A stretch of DNA of 64,000 nt. Source: Pomphorhynchus laevis (taxonomy: Eukaryota; Acanthocephala; Palaeacanthocephala; Echinorhynchida; Pomphorhynchidae). The stretch's first letter is position 1. Every line of letters begins with the position of its first letter. Under the pieces are notes generated by a model that was not told the DNA's origin, did not search any database, and worked only from the letters and a program-made list of their open reading frames with translations. The position numbers and the translations under genes are program-made. Shown piece after piece: positions 21,412-30,729 of the stretch. The stretch is taken from NCBI GenBank assembly GCA_012934845.2, contig WNNJ02003660.1, positions 221,066 through 285,065 of the forward strand, written 5' to 3'.

Positions 21412-21948
21412 TTACAGCTGCTTGCTGGCCTTCATTTCCTCCTCGGCCTGTTTGCGGTTTCTGTCGTGTGGAAGAAGTTTATCGGCGAAGCAACCTTTGC
21501 AGTATATTTCTCCATCCTGATCTTTATATGTACCCAAAGTCAACGTTGTATTGCAAGTTTTACATCTAAAGCACTTTTCGTGCCATTGCGAACTGCACGC
21601 ACCAATTCTTTCCGCAGCATACACTGTGGTTCCACATCTTGAGCACTTTTCAATTGCTCCACCAAATTTCGGTCCCGTTGTTTCTCGTTCATGCTCAGGA
21701 AAATACTCAACATTGTCGATATCGATCTTCGCAGTTGTCGTACGCGGCTGTTCAATGATCATGATCGTTTGGATAGGTTGCTGGGGCATTATTTGTATGT
21801 TAGAAATCGGGCTGGCCTGGATTATTGGCAGTGTATCGGGAATTTGGTGCACTATCTCAGTCATGCATGACACGGGAATTATTTCGTCGTACTCATTCAT
21901 TGGGGTATGGTTCTTGTTGTTATCTTTGCAAACCGGTAGTCCCATCAC
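21412..21948 (-). CDS. LIM-domain protein (CRP/MLP-like), intronless fragment
   Basis: The 178-residue ORF starts at an ATG at 21948. Residues 92-154 form one complete LIM domain: GPKFGGAIEKC precedes eight zinc ligands, C102, C105, H123, C126, C129, C132, C150 and C153, with VYAAE, QWHEKCFRC and DGEIYCKGCF as in cysteine-rich proteins. LIM domains bind protein partners, often on actin or in transcription complexes. Residues 1-91 (NIQIMPQQPIQTIMIIEQP and neighbours) look disordered or repetitive and I cannot place them. CRP family members usually have two LIM domains; only one is here. It abuts the 3' end of a REL-2 LINE fragment on the same strand, so it may be a retrocopy, a captured exon or a terminal exon of a host gene. 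Confidence 0.75.
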   Translation of the reverse strand: MMGLPVCKDNNKNHTPMNEYDEIIPVSCMTEIVHQIPDTLPIIQASPISNIQIMPQQPIQTIMIIEQPRTTTAKIDIDNVEYFPEHERETTGPKFGGAIEKCSRCGTTVYAAERIGACSSQWHEKCFRCKTCNTTLTLGTYKDQDGEIYCKGCFADKLLPHDRNRKQAEEEMKASKQL

Positions 21949-22500
21949 ATCACGAGTTCGGCTCGAAGCACAAAAGCCTGGTGTCCACCATCAAATGTCG
22001 ATATTGGAATCTGGTCAAGTGACGCTAGCATTGCTTTGGCGTTGCCTCTCATTATTGCAATAGAGATGCGCTGGTATAAATGCGAGATCGTCACGGCGTA
22101 TCTGACTCCGCTTGTCCGGCTCATGTTATTTGCAACCCGTTTAATGACCCTGTTTCCCTCTTCATTCCATCCCCCAAACGACTTCACTACAGCGGCTGAG
22201 AATATATACCCCGCTGCTTCGACCCTGCTCTTGTACTTCCGGTCTTTAACATTAGCCGCGTACGATGTAGCGGCGGCGAGCTGTGCGTTAGCAGCTGAGC
22301 GACGGTATGCCGTCTGTTGGGGTGAGTGACTGCAAAGTCGATTGCATGGGGAGGATCCCCATAAAATTGGATGCCTTTCGGCCGTTCACGTAGGTCCGGG
22401 ATAATACCTCGCACTTCCAGAGCTACATCCATCCGGGCTGATTGTGCGGCTGCGAATACCACGTCACGAATAGCATTATGCCGCAGTCCTTGGTAACCCC
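21945..22500 (-). mobile_element. REL-2 LINE 3' fragment (endonuclease-like domain)
   Basis: Minus strand from about 22500: a YGG ... LRHNAIRDVVFAAAQ block, ERPKGIQFYG, HAIDFAVTHPN, then after a frameshift SFGGWNEEGNRVIKRVA and YQRISIAIMRGNAKAML. This parallels the REL-2 ORF at 24.66-25.92 kb (MRHNRIRDVVLQAA, ERPADILIYG, AIDFAVTHP, CYGGWNMEGEKIIRRIA, LMRGN). The upstream border is a (TAACTAAA)n microsatellite at about 22495-22525. Asp in AIDF and the preceding RP[AK]D/G region resemble a PD-(D/E)XK nuclease core. Confidence 0.75.
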
Positions 22501-22525
22501 CGTAACTAAATAACTAAATAACTAG

Positions 22526-23300
22526 AGTAATTTAGTTATTTTAACCAAATAACTTTATTATTATCTTAGATAACTCCAAGGGTTGATTTCAGGCAATATT
22601 AACCATACTATTATTTGAATGCTTATGCTTTTAATGCACATGATGGAATTCGTATGTATATGGTTCTATCTTTTATCTGAATTAGTATTAAGTAGGAGAT
22701 GCTAAAGTCCATTGTAACGCTGATTAAACATTTTGAAAAGTATTCAATTGTAATTTCATCTGAATGCACATATGTTGGGTCAATGAATAGAGAAACATAT
22801 AATCATAGCAATTCCTCCTGATGACCTCTAATTCTTATTCTGATACATCGTCTGTTATTTATTAGTCAATTCATAAAAATGACGTTTATTTTAAATTTCA
22901 ATTTTTTATTTTAACTTGATTTAAATTATAAAAACTCGTATAACAATTATTAATTTTATTATTTAAATAATATCTGAGTTATATGCATCATAGAACTCAG
23001 AAATGTGGTGTACCTTTGTTGGCGTATATAATTGAAGGTTTAATTAAAAAAACATCAGCGTCATCAAATATAGGCGTCATCAAAAAATTGCTATTGTAAC
23101 AACGACTGCACAATTATATTATATTATTTTTATCCATCATTATTTTTAACATTTATTTTATTTATTTTTATTCATTATTTTCAGATCAGATAATTGAGTA
23201 TAATATTATTATTAATTTATAATAATAAATGTGACATCTTAACGTATTTGTGATAAATTAATTGAGATAATTTATTAAATTAGTAATTAATTTTAGTGCT
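22526..23300. other. AT-rich stretch with an R1 repeat copy
   Basis: No gene. The part at about 22800-22990 is a minus-strand copy of R1 (CAATTCCTCCTGATGACC, then TAATTCTTATTCTGATAC and AGTCAATTCATAAAAATGAC). The remainder is low-complexity A/T sequence. Confidence 0.6.
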
Positions 23301-23306
23301 TTTAAA

Positions 23307-23690
23307 TAGTTGATACTGATCAATTAGTGATAAATAATTATTGGATCTATATCAAAAGAAGAACTTATTTTTATATTTCGCTTACTACTGTAAGCGAAAT
23401 AATTATCTGAAAATTACACTGAAGATGCTAACAGAAGTTAGCGAAATATCAAAAATAATTTCTTATTAATTATTTAAATATTAAATTATATTTTAAATTA
23501 TATTTTAATATTTAAATTATTAAAAATAATTTCTTATTTAATTATTAAATTTTAATTTAGCATTATTATGTTTTGTCTATTTTATTATTATATTAAATAC
23601 GTAGACTCAGCTGATTTGATTTATTTGATGTAGCTCCAATAATTATTAATTAATTTTAGTTCATCTATCATAATTTAAGAGTTCAAGTTT
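23307..23690. repeat. Foldback element FB, copy 2 (expanded)
   Basis: The left terminus AAATAGTTGATACTGATC and the ATTATTGGATCTATATCAAA region are followed by a perfect internal hairpin ATTTCGCTTAC/GTAAGCGAAAT around 23374-23400. The right-arm hairpin GCTAAC/GTTAGC lies near 23427-23442 (GAAGATGCTAACAGAAGTTA). AT-rich sequence then separates this from a right-end remnant, TGTAGCTCCAATAATTATT near 23630. The left-arm stem reads GCTTAC/GTAAGC where other copies read GCTAAC/GTTAGC. Confidence 0.7.
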
Positions 23691-23717
23691 CTCCTAAGTA
23701 TTCTACTTTTAATTTAA

Positions 23718-23884
23718 TATATCCCTTTCAATACATTTTAATATAAATCTTCAATTCAAATAGTTTTCAAACATTTTTATAAACTTTTCTGTCAATACGT
23801 TGATGACCAAAATTGTTATGACCACAGCCGTAACACATCCTTTATATGCACAACAATTATAACAACCTAAAAATGACTTTTATG
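23718..23884 (+). repeat. Direct repeat, left copy (167 bp)
   Basis: The sequence from TATCCCTTTCAATACATTT to AAAATGACTTTTATGG is nearly identical to 25932-26098. The pair brackets a 2-kb block holding a LINE tail, an acidic ORF and a REL-2 3' end. It may be a duplicated target, a segmental duplication or a dispersed non-coding repeat. No coding potential is seen. Confidence 0.85.
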
Positions 23885-23974
23885 GATAATAATGGCTTTA
23901 ATGAAGCCTTATGATTTAACTTAAGCCAAGCTTACATATAATACCTATAATCCAATTTTTTAAATTTAAAATAA

Positions 23975-24034
23975 AACTTAATAATAAAATCGATAACTTA
24001 ATAATAAAATCGATAACTTAATAATAAAATCGAT
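23975..24034. repeat. Three tandem copies of a 20-bp unit
   Basis: AACTTAATAATAAAATCGAT is repeated three times exactly, directly upstream of a LINE 3' tail. The exact identity suggests a recent slippage or duplication. Confidence 0.95.
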
Positions 24035-24035
24035 G

Positions 24036-24100
24036 CTTTTGTAGGCTTGTAAGCACACAGTCTGTGCGCATTTGCCACATTAAAAAACTTTAAACTTTAA
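24036..24100 (+). mobile_element. Family C LINE 3' tail, isolated
   Basis: GGCTTGTAAGC, a 17-nt stem-loop at 24053-24069 (GCACACA ... TGTGCGC, one mismatched pair) and ATTTGCCACATTAAAAAAC match the tail of the family C LINE at 26.91-26.96 kb. No LINE coding sequence is recognisable upstream, so this is an extreme 5' truncation. Confidence 0.75.
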
Positions 24101-24158
24101 AATAAATAATGTCAAAGAAATAGTTAACCTCATCGTATAATGTCCATAATCGATAGCG

Positions 24159-24608
24159 TTAGACTTCCCACTCTTCGTTATCACTACTTTCAGATAGCGC
24201 CTGATCATCTAGAATATCTGAATCAACCGATCCACTGACAACTAGCCGGCCTTTTTCCGGTATCATCTGTTTCTTTATATTGGGTGTGATTATTTGATCT
24301 GTTTCACAAAAGTCAGTTAATAATTCTGTTTCATAATTAAAACTTCCGTCCGATTCATGATTATCACTATTTGCGTTCGATAAACTGTCAGTTAATTCAG
24401 AATCAGATAATGTATGTACGTCATGTGTCATATAATTGACGGTATGTTTACTAATTTCGGTTTCTGGCTGTGAGTTTATAGGTAAAGATTTAGGATCATC
24501 AGCGTCGTTATTATTTGAGGAATTGTCACATTGTTGCAGAAAGGTGTCAAAATGTAGCTTAATTTTGCTTGAAAGACTTTGAGGCTTTACTGTGATTGCA
24601 GAGCTCAA
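24159..24608 (-). CDS. Unrecognised acidic, Ser/Asp-rich ORF
   Basis: The 149-residue ORF starts MSSAITVKPQSLSSKIKLHF and ends ALSESSDNEEWEV. It is rich in Asp, Glu, Ser and Asn with no visible fold (SDSELTDSLSNANSDNHESD) and no zinc motif or transmembrane segment. It lies 48 bp downstream of the REL-2 C-terminal frame on the same strand, so it could be a second ORF or the out-of-frame tail of the same LINE. I find no relative in the window. Confidence 0.35.
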   Translation of the reverse strand: MSSAITVKPQSLSSKIKLHFDTFLQQCDNSSNNNDADDPKSLPINSQPETEISKHTVNYMTHDVHTLSDSELTDSLSNANSDNHESDGSFNYETELLTDFCETDQIITPNIKKQMIPEKGRLVVSGSVDSDILDDQALSESSDNEEWEV

Positions 24609-24656
24609 TACTTTTAGTGTGAATTTTCCGTTTTCTTCTATAAGTACACAATCTCT

Positions 24657-25916
24657 TTAGGAACACAATTTATGTGTTCCTGTAAAAGCTGACGTGTCGA
24701 CACTGGATCCTGGTATAATAGCTAGCGTGACAGTTACTTCATTTGTATTGTTAAATTCAATGTATCCAGGATCGGACTGATCAATTGACGATGAAAGAGA
24801 GTCAACTGCCAGATCAAGTGCCTGGAAGGGGTTCATTCTTCGTGTGGGATTCTCCATTATGGGGTTAGCAATCTCGTAATACGGTCGGTTTAACATAGCA
24901 ATGCTAGATAATATAGATGTTGAATTTCCTCTCATGAGTGCTATTGATATTTGTTGAAAGAGCCGTGCAGATGCGATGATGTATGGTATAGATGATCGAA
25001 TTGATAAGTATCGGGCGATTCGTCTGATGATTTTCTCCCCTTCCATATTCCAGCCGCCGTAACACTCCAAGACTGCAGGTATGAAGTTATATCCCGCCTC
25101 AATCATTTTAGCACGGTACTTTCTATCTTTGACCGATGATGCGTACTGCGCAGCTGCGTAACCAGGCACATAAGCTGACTGGCGAAGAAAAGATTTCTGT
25201 AGTGGATGTGTTACCGCGAAGTCTATAGCATCTGAAGGATCTCCGTAGATCAGAATATCTGCTGGCCGTTCTTGAAGATTTTGGACAAGGTTGCGAACCT
25301 CGCAACACACATGCATTCCTGCTAATTGTGCCGCCTGGAGAACGACGTCACGAATTCTATTATGACGCATTCCTGGAAAACCACCGTAGTTGCAAGTTAG
25401 TGCATGGAAGCCCTTAGCATCTGCGTTTCGAATACATCGACTACAATGGTAGTCACTTGGAGCAATTTGCAGGCCTAACCACATTCTTATAAGAATTGTA
25501 AATTCTTGGTCGGTAAGAGCTAGGCCGAGACTTCGATTTGGGGCGCATTGTAACCATGCGTTCGCATGTGGCTGTGATACCGCTATTAGTCTGGCCCTTG
25601 TCCGATCATCTCCTGTGTCTAATAGATTTTTCCGCTTCTCTGAGTCGATTTTAAACGATATTTGATGTTGTCTTGTGGATGAAGCCTGTTGTTCCACTTC
25701 TGCTCCGTGTAGCGCAAGTATTTCATTCGCGTTTACAAAGCCCGGAAATGTATTTAGATCCTGGTTCACAAACGCTACCACTGTGCTGACGCTTGCTGCA
25801 AAGGCTGCCGCTCTGTGTTTGTTTGTACTCCTAAGGCCCAGACCGCCCATTTTTAGTGGGAACTCAACTTGAGATCGTGTTCGCGCTGACAGTTGTATTG
25901 AAGCGATGATTTCCAT
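24657..25916 (-). CDS. REL-2 LINE C-terminal protein: zinc motif plus restriction-like endonuclease
   Basis: The 419-residue frame begins after RT at MEIIASIQLSARTRSQVEFP and KMGGLGLRS. A CCHC motif (CSRC ... HALTC, about residues 155-176) is followed by GMRHNRIRDVVLQAAQLAG, ERPADILIYG, AIDFAVTHP, a Lys/Tyr-rich helix (RKYRAKMIEAGY) and CYGGWNMEGEKIIRRIARYL. A CCHC motif followed by a PD-(D/E)XK-like core is the layout after RT in LINEs of the R2/R4/CRE/Utopia group, where it makes the first target nick. RT is missing because of 5' truncation at about 25925. The frame is fully open, so the copy is young. The long tail after LMRGN has no recognisable domain. Confidence 0.72.
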   Translation of the reverse strand: MEIIASIQLSARTRSQVEFPLKMGGLGLRSTNKHRAAAFAASVSTVVAFVNQDLNTFPGFVNANEILALHGAEVEQQASSTRQHQISFKIDSEKRKNLLDTGDDRTRARLIAVSQPHANAWLQCAPNRSLGLALTDQEFTILIRMWLGLQIAPSDYHCSRCIRNADAKGFHALTCNYGGFPGMRHNRIRDVVLQAAQLAGMHVCCEVRNLVQNLQERPADILIYGDPSDAIDFAVTHPLQKSFLRQSAYVPGYAAAQYASSVKDRKYRAKMIEAGYNFIPAVLECYGGWNMEGEKIIRRIARYLSIRSSIPYIIASARLFQQISIALMRGNSTSILSSIAMLNRPYYEIANPIMENPTRRMNPFQALDLAVDSLSSSIDQSDPGYIEFNNTNEVTVTLAIIPGSSVDTSAFTGTHKLCS

Positions 25917-25931
25917 CGTCCGTATTACAGC

Positions 25932-26098
25932 ATTATCCCTTTCAATACATTTTAATATAAATCTTCAATTCAAATATTTTTCAAAAATTTTTATAAACTT
26001 TTCTGTCAATACATTGATCACCAACATTGTTATGACCACAGCCGTAACACATCCTTTATATGCACAACAATTATAACAACCTAAAAATGACTTTTATG
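25932..26098 (+). repeat. Direct repeat, right copy (167 bp)
   Basis: This is a partner of 23718-23884 with only a handful of differences (TACATTGATCACCAACATTG against TACGTTGATGACCAAAATTG). It begins immediately beyond the truncated 5' end of the REL-2 LINE. Confidence 0.85.
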
Positions 26099-26370
26099 GT
26101 AATATGTTGCAGTTTGGTTTTAATAATTTAAAAGTTTTCAGAAAATAATAATTAAATTTAATTAATTAATTAATTAAAATTATAAAATTATATAATTTAT
26201 ATTATATAATTAAATATTATATTATATTATTATAATTTATAATTATATTTTTATATTCAAAACCAAAAGTAAACACTTTACCTTCAATGACATTCGTGTA
26301 CATTTTCTTTTCTCTGTGTTTAAATAAATAATAATATATTTAATAATTTATTAAAAATCTTTAATAAATT
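26099..26370. other. AT-rich spacer
   Basis: Low-complexity TTAATTAATTAATTAA and TATAATTATAT tracts; no gene seen. Confidence 0.6.
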
Positions 26371-26665
26371 AGCTCAAAAATCTTTGAAGGAGATCGATGG
26401 GTTAAGTTTACGCCTAACTTGATAAACCTGCTAAATTTCTTTTTGCCTGTTGGGAACTAGCGGTGGACTATCAAATATTGATATTATTTCAAATGAAGTC
26501 GTTGCACAATGTTTTATTTAATTTCTTTCATTTGGCCAAGTCGAGAGACGCAGTGCCCTAATAAATTTCCTCTACATTATTATTTATTAAATAATTTAAA
26601 TAAAATTTTATTAAAATTTTTATCTTCACGAAAAATACAGGTTTATCTTTAGTTTAAGATAAATA
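26371..26665 (+). mobile_element. I-like LINE, 3'-end-only copy
   Basis: The sequence from AGCTCAAAAATCTTTGAAGG through GAGAGACGCAGTGCCCTAAT and ATTATTATTT to ATACAGGTTTATCTTTAGTT repeats 33883-34229, the 3' end of the nearly complete I-like LINE, with small indels in the AT-rich part. It is a heavily 5'-truncated copy. Because the match continues past the apparent TTA-repeat tail, the true 3' end of this family is near 34229 or the two loci share a duplication. Confidence 0.8.
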
Positions 26666-26739
26666 AAAAATAATATATTTAATAATTTATTAAATTATTA
26701 TTATGTATTAAACAAGACACGTTAAAAACGAGTCTTGGT

Positions 26740-26902
26740 TATTTAAAATTCTTACATTTGAGATCTAAAGTAAATACAATACAATTATTCCGAATCGACA
26801 AGGGAACGCGCCAGGAACTTACAGAGGATCGACAACAACTAGTACAACAGGCAGTATTCAATGCCTCACGCAAACCCGAGCAGTTACGGGACGCATTGTT
26901 TT
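26740..26902 (+). CDS. Short unrecognised ORF, possible exon
   Basis: The frame closing with TAG at 26902 reads VNTIQLFRIDKGTRQELTED then RQQLVQQAVFNASRKPEQL and RDALF. It is Gln/Arg/Glu-rich and helical, and GC-richer than the A/T sequence on its left. It lies directly beside the family C LINE tail. No family is recognised. It could be a terminal exon or a retroelement gag-like scrap. Confidence 0.3.
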
Positions 26903-27003
26903 AGTTGAAAGTTTTTTAATGTGGCAAATGCACACAGACTGTGTGCTTACAAGCCCACAAAGCGAAACAGATTAAAAAAGTTTATCGTTTAGTAGCATCG
27001 ATT

Positions 27004-27705
27004 TTAGCTGCTTTTTGAAAAATCGGAGTGAGGATGATTATCGCAGATGATTAGGTAAGGAATTCCAAAGGAGAGGAGCAGCGATTTGTAGGGATCGAGA
27101 GCCGAAGTTGGTTGAGTGAAGAGGTACGTGTAGCAGAAGAGAAGCAAGGAACGTAGGTGAGTAGAAAGAGATCGAGATTCACTTAGAGTTGGCAGATAAA
27201 GATAAGAAGGAGAATTACAATGGAGAAGGCGATAAGTCAGGCAAAGCATACGAAAACGAACACGATGTTCAATACTTAGCCATCCAAGTTTTGATAAATA
27301 GGAAGATATATGATCGAATTTACGAAGTCGAAAAAGGATGCGCACCGCAGTGTTAATGAGGCGTTGAAGAGGTTTAAGGGATGACTTTGAAGAGAAAACG
27401 AGAAGGCTAAGACAGTAATCAATACGTGGGAAAAGAAGGGAGGAGATAAGAGATTTACAAGAACTAAAATCTAGAGAATTTCTGACGAGACGAATATCAC
27501 GGAGAAGAAGATTTGAAGACCTAGTTTTATCACGAATGAAGGGATCGAGATGCAGGTTATTGTCGAAGTGAATACCTAGAAATACTATTTTATCTACAGC
27601 AGGAATAATTGTGGTCTGAAGATACAGAGATGGAGGAATAACAGAAACAGTTAAGGGAAAAATCCATAACACTTTAGATTTGGTAGGATTTAGGGACATG
27701 CGCAA
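27004..27705 (-). pseudogene. Family C ORF2 C-terminal region
   Basis: The 233-residue piece has SLNPTKSKVLWIFP, IVFLGIHFDNNLHLDPFIRD, SLDFSSCKSLISSLLF, PRIDYCLSLLV, LQRLINTAVRILFRLRKFDH and a C-terminal tail ending CDNHPHSDFSKSS. It continues directly, in the same frame, from the RT palm at 27718-28515 after one in-frame TAA. It corresponds to thumb and connection regions. Confidence 0.85.
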
Positions 27706-27717
27706 AGAAATTAGATG

Positions 27718-28515
27718 TTATGATAGAGCACAAAGACAATTAGATGCAGATACGAAAAGTTGGCTTAGGGAATGAGGAGACGAATAAGAATAAAGAAGTA
27801 TATCATCAGCGTACTGCATTACCCTGAAGCAGAATTTACTAGTTATACAAGATAAATCTCCAAGAAGAAGCGTAAATAGAATAGGGCCAAGTACAGAACC
27901 TTGAGGTACACCACAAGAGAGAGAAGATAGAGGAGAACACATTGAATTAGAATGGACGGAAAATGATCGATCGGAGAGATACGAAGAGAACCAAGCCAAG
28001 GTGGACGAAGAGAAACCATAGTGATAGCGAAGACGAAAAAGAAGGATTTCGTGATCGACAATGTCGAATGCAGATGAAAGATCGAGCGATATTACCACAC
28101 TGCACAGTCCTTTGTCACGAGCGGAGAGCAGATCAGAAAATACTTTATGACATGCTAGTTCGGTGGAATGATTGGAGCGGAAAGCAGATTGACAAGAAGG
28201 GTAGAGCTGCGATGAAGAGAGATACTTGTTTATCTGATTTAAGACAAGGTGTTCAAGAATTTTAGATAAGGTTGGTAGAATTGATATTCGGCGATAAGAG
28301 GAAGGAAGAGAGGGGTCAAGAGAGGGCTTTTTAAGTAGGGGACGAACAATGGACGTTTTCCAAAGAACAGGAAATATTTCATTCACTATTGACGAGTTAA
28401 AGAGGCTGGTAAGGAAAGGTGTGAAGTCTGTTGACAACAATTTGAGAATTCGAGTAGGGATGGGATCAGCAGGAGAGGACTTACAAGTTAACGAAATAAG
28501 AAGGCAAGATACCAC
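27718..28515 (-). pseudogene. Family C RT fingers and palm
   Basis: The 265-residue piece reads FLTSLFNSSIVNEIFPVLWK, PSLPSSYRRISILPTLSKI, FRSNHSTELACHKVFSD, VVISLDLSSAFDIVDHEILL (motif A), WFSSYLSDRSFSVHS, GVPQGSVLGPILFTLLLGD and VMQYADDILLY, with all catalytic Asp residues. It ends at an in-frame TAA 27 codons after YADD. Upstream the frame stays open back to a TAG at 28702, so this RT is close to intact. Confidence 0.88.
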
Positions 28516-28701
28516 ATCTTCAGATACCGCAAGTAGATAAAAGAGCTCAGGGATACGAACAGACGAGATACAATAAATTTGTGGAAGGACGATGATCGAA
28601 TCGATTAGAGAAACAGTTTTTGAAATTAGGTAATCGGAGAATTGAGAAGGATCAAGAGTGGAGGTGACAGAGGAACGAGAAAGTAGAGAATTAAGAGTTT
28701 T

Positions 28702-29520
28702 CTATTTAGTTCGAGAGTCATTAGCGGAAGCCAGTTTGCTTCGCCAAAAACTATGTGCCTTAGAACACAGAAGTTGCCTATGCGAACGACGAAGAGCAAA
28801 GAATTGGTTACGATAAAAGGATGAATCAAGTTCTGAAGATAGTCTGAGATAACGATGATAAGTTCTGAAAGAACGACGCAGGAGGCGTTTTGAAGTCACA
28901 CACTCAGAGTCGAACCATGTTGCAAGATTTTGCCGTGATTGAACAAAAGTTTTAAGAGGAAGAATTTCATCGAGGATAGAGCAAAATACATTGTCAAAGA
29001 GGGTACATAAGTAATTAGGGGATTGGTAGATAGAAGAAGGATACATTAACGGATATCGGTTAATATGAGAGCGAAGAAGGGAAAAGTCGAGGAATTTCCA
29101 AGAACGACACGAGATAATTTTCGCAGGAACATTGATTTTTAACAAAGGAAGAGAACATGTAAGAAGGAAGTGGTCGGATAGAGCAAGATTAGATATGCAC
29201 AATGAAGAAGACAAGGCAAGACGCGTAGGTAGGGCAACAATATCGAGGGTACCGCCAAGAATATGGGTAGCAGAAGAATAATGAGGAGACATGATTTGAA
29301 AATCATGATCGTTAAATGTAGAAATCGTCTTTAGGGTATTGGAATCACGAGGACGGTCTAAGCGAACATTTATATCACTTAGTACAACGCAAGGTAAACC
29401 GGAGAGGAAGATGAAAGAAAGTAAGTTTGACAGTTCACAGAAAAAAGAGTCAGACGGATGACATGATCCAGGTCGATAGAATAAATAGATATTGGGAAAC
29501 AACGAGCCTCGGTTAAACAC
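28702..29520 (-). pseudogene. Family C AP-type endonuclease and linker
   Basis: The 272-residue frame contains NIYLFYRPGSCHPSDSFFCE (the YRPP block), VVLSDINVRLDRP (equivalent to the GDFN block, with Gly-Asp-Phe changed to Ser-Asp-Ile), THILGGTLDIVAL, LALSDHFLLT (the SDH catalytic block, intact) and the linker ATWFDSECVTSKRLLRRSF and FWRSKLASANDS. A stop at 28702 separates it from RT in the same frame. The N-terminal NIRSL block lies just upstream in a second frame. The enzyme nicks target DNA to prime reverse transcription. Confidence 0.85.
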
Positions 29521-29714
29521 AAAACATCCAAAGATTTATGAAGGAAAATATCATATACTGAATCAACCTTGTTACTAAGAGAGCGGATATTTAAAACGGC
29601 TACTTTCCAGTAAGGTTTGGGGAGCAGTGGAGTAGAATCAATTAGAGGATACCCCGGATGATTTACTTGAAGTTTTGCTTGAGGATTTACCTTTAAATCA
29701 TCTTCAATCGTTGG

Positions 29715-30002
29715 TCATATATTGGCTGGGTTAGAAAGATTGTTGTTGCCTGTAGACGAAACTTCGCCGAGTACTGGTAAGCTCACATTTACTGCGTGGG
29801 CTTCCCTACTTGATGACACCACTATCTTATGTCCTCTAATAAAATATCGCTTACTTGGGTCTGACTTTTTTCGTTCGGATAATTCTTTCCGTAGTCTCTT
29901 AAGTTCCTCTTGTTCAAGTTTCGACAAATCAGGGCACAAGTACACCGTATGAAAGAGAGATGAATTCTTAAGCTTAAACGAAGATTTTAAAGATGATTCC
30001 AC
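29715..30002 (-). pseudogene. Family C ORF1 C-terminal domain
   Basis: LKNSSLFHTVYLCPDLSKLE, then QEELKRLRKELSERKKSDPS and KRYFIRGHKIVVSS, form the C-terminal domain of L2/CR1-type ORF1 proteins (D-L-S/T ... E ... L-R-x-E-L ... R-G-x-K-I-V). The frame stays open to the right through the palindrome but the homology ends near 30000. The N-terminal part of ORF1 is lost. Its role is nucleic-acid binding in the LINE RNP. Confidence 0.7.
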
Positions 30003-30076
30003 ATGGGCAACAATGTTCGAACCATTGTTGCCCATGCAATGGTTCGAACATTGTTGCCCATGCAATGGTTCGAACG
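30003..30076. repeat. Perfect 26-bp palindrome at a LINE/LINE junction
   Basis: CATGGGCAACAATGTTCGAA plus CCATTG, starting near 30002, is followed by a 9-nt spacer TTGCCCATG and its exact reverse complement. A partial third unit (CAATGGTTCGAAC) comes next. It sits exactly between the 5' ends of two LINEs facing away from each other. Confidence 0.88.
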
Positions 30077-30507
30077 CAGTCTGGAAAAATTGTATGTGCG
30101 TCAAAGCAGGGAAGCTCTGTCTAAACTGCCTTCCTGGGTCGAAATGTACAAATCGAAATGTTTTATTGGCACAGGACAATAACCTTCCGTCAGCTTTATC
30201 TGATTCGTCAATGCCATCCTCGAACGAAGACTCACAAAGCACACATATTGAGTACGTCAGTTTGGAAATCGGATGTACTCAAGTTGGATGTCCACTACAC
30301 ACTCATGTCAGAGCTCCCAAACAGGTAAACCGAAATTTCTTTTTGCAGGACTTCTTCTGTGGATCCTGTGCGGCATTTCACATTAATAAATTACGTGTTG
30401 ACCTTGATGCCACTAAACAATCTTTGAACTCTCTCGTCTCTGAGGTAAATGAAATGAAACACATGCAAGCCATATCTACACCTGTTAGTGTTCAGCAATT
30501 GACATAA
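30013..30507 (+). pseudogene. I-like LINE ORF1, N-terminal part
   Basis: CMCVKAGKLCLNCLPGSKC is a dense Cys motif (C-x-C-x5-C-x2-C-x4-C) of the sort seen at the start of LINE ORF1 proteins in aquatic invertebrates. A second Cys cluster (GCTQVGCPLH, FFCGSCAAFH) and a coiled-coil segment (VDLDATKQSLNSLVSEVNEM) follow. The first ~18 residues are translated palindrome and not genuine. It ends with a stop at 30507, and the RRM part continues after it out of frame. Confidence 0.6.
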
Positions 30508-30729
30508 AATATAACCTTCCATATCCCACTTAAACAAACGTTCGCCAGTATAATTAGAAAAGAGGTATCACGCACTGTTCTAGCTGCCTCACATGCTACG
30601 AGAATTGACTCTACTCCTTTAAAACTGGCGCAAACGTTTAGTAGGGATTCATAGAGATTTTTAAACGTTATTATCCTTGGTCTTAGGCAGTCGGGTGATG
30701 ATCTTCGATTAGTTAAGGAAATTTGCTCT

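Larger units (their letters stand above)
26911..30002 (-). mobile_element. Family C L2/CR1-like LINE, nearly full length
   Basis: Minus strand from 30002: ORF1 C-terminal domain, endonuclease (starting NIRSLSNKVDSVYDIFLH near 29590), linker, RT, C-terminal region and a 3' tail (26911-26960) whose hairpin at 26930-26946 is GCACACA/TGTGTGC. From 29520 to 27004 one frame is interrupted only by TAG at 28702 and TAA at 27718. Upstream of 29520 the endonuclease start is in another frame. This is one of the youngest LINEs in the window. Its 5' end meets an oppositely oriented LINE at a palindrome. Confidence 0.92.

Noticed and set aside
23718-26098. LTR retrotransposon with 167-bp LTRs
   Set aside because: The interior holds LINE 3' ends on the opposite strand, and no gag, protease, integrase or primer-binding site is seen.
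30016-30062. GGTTCGAAC, like a tRNA T-loop
   Set aside because: It is part of a palindrome; no acceptor stem, D arm or anticodon arm surrounds it.
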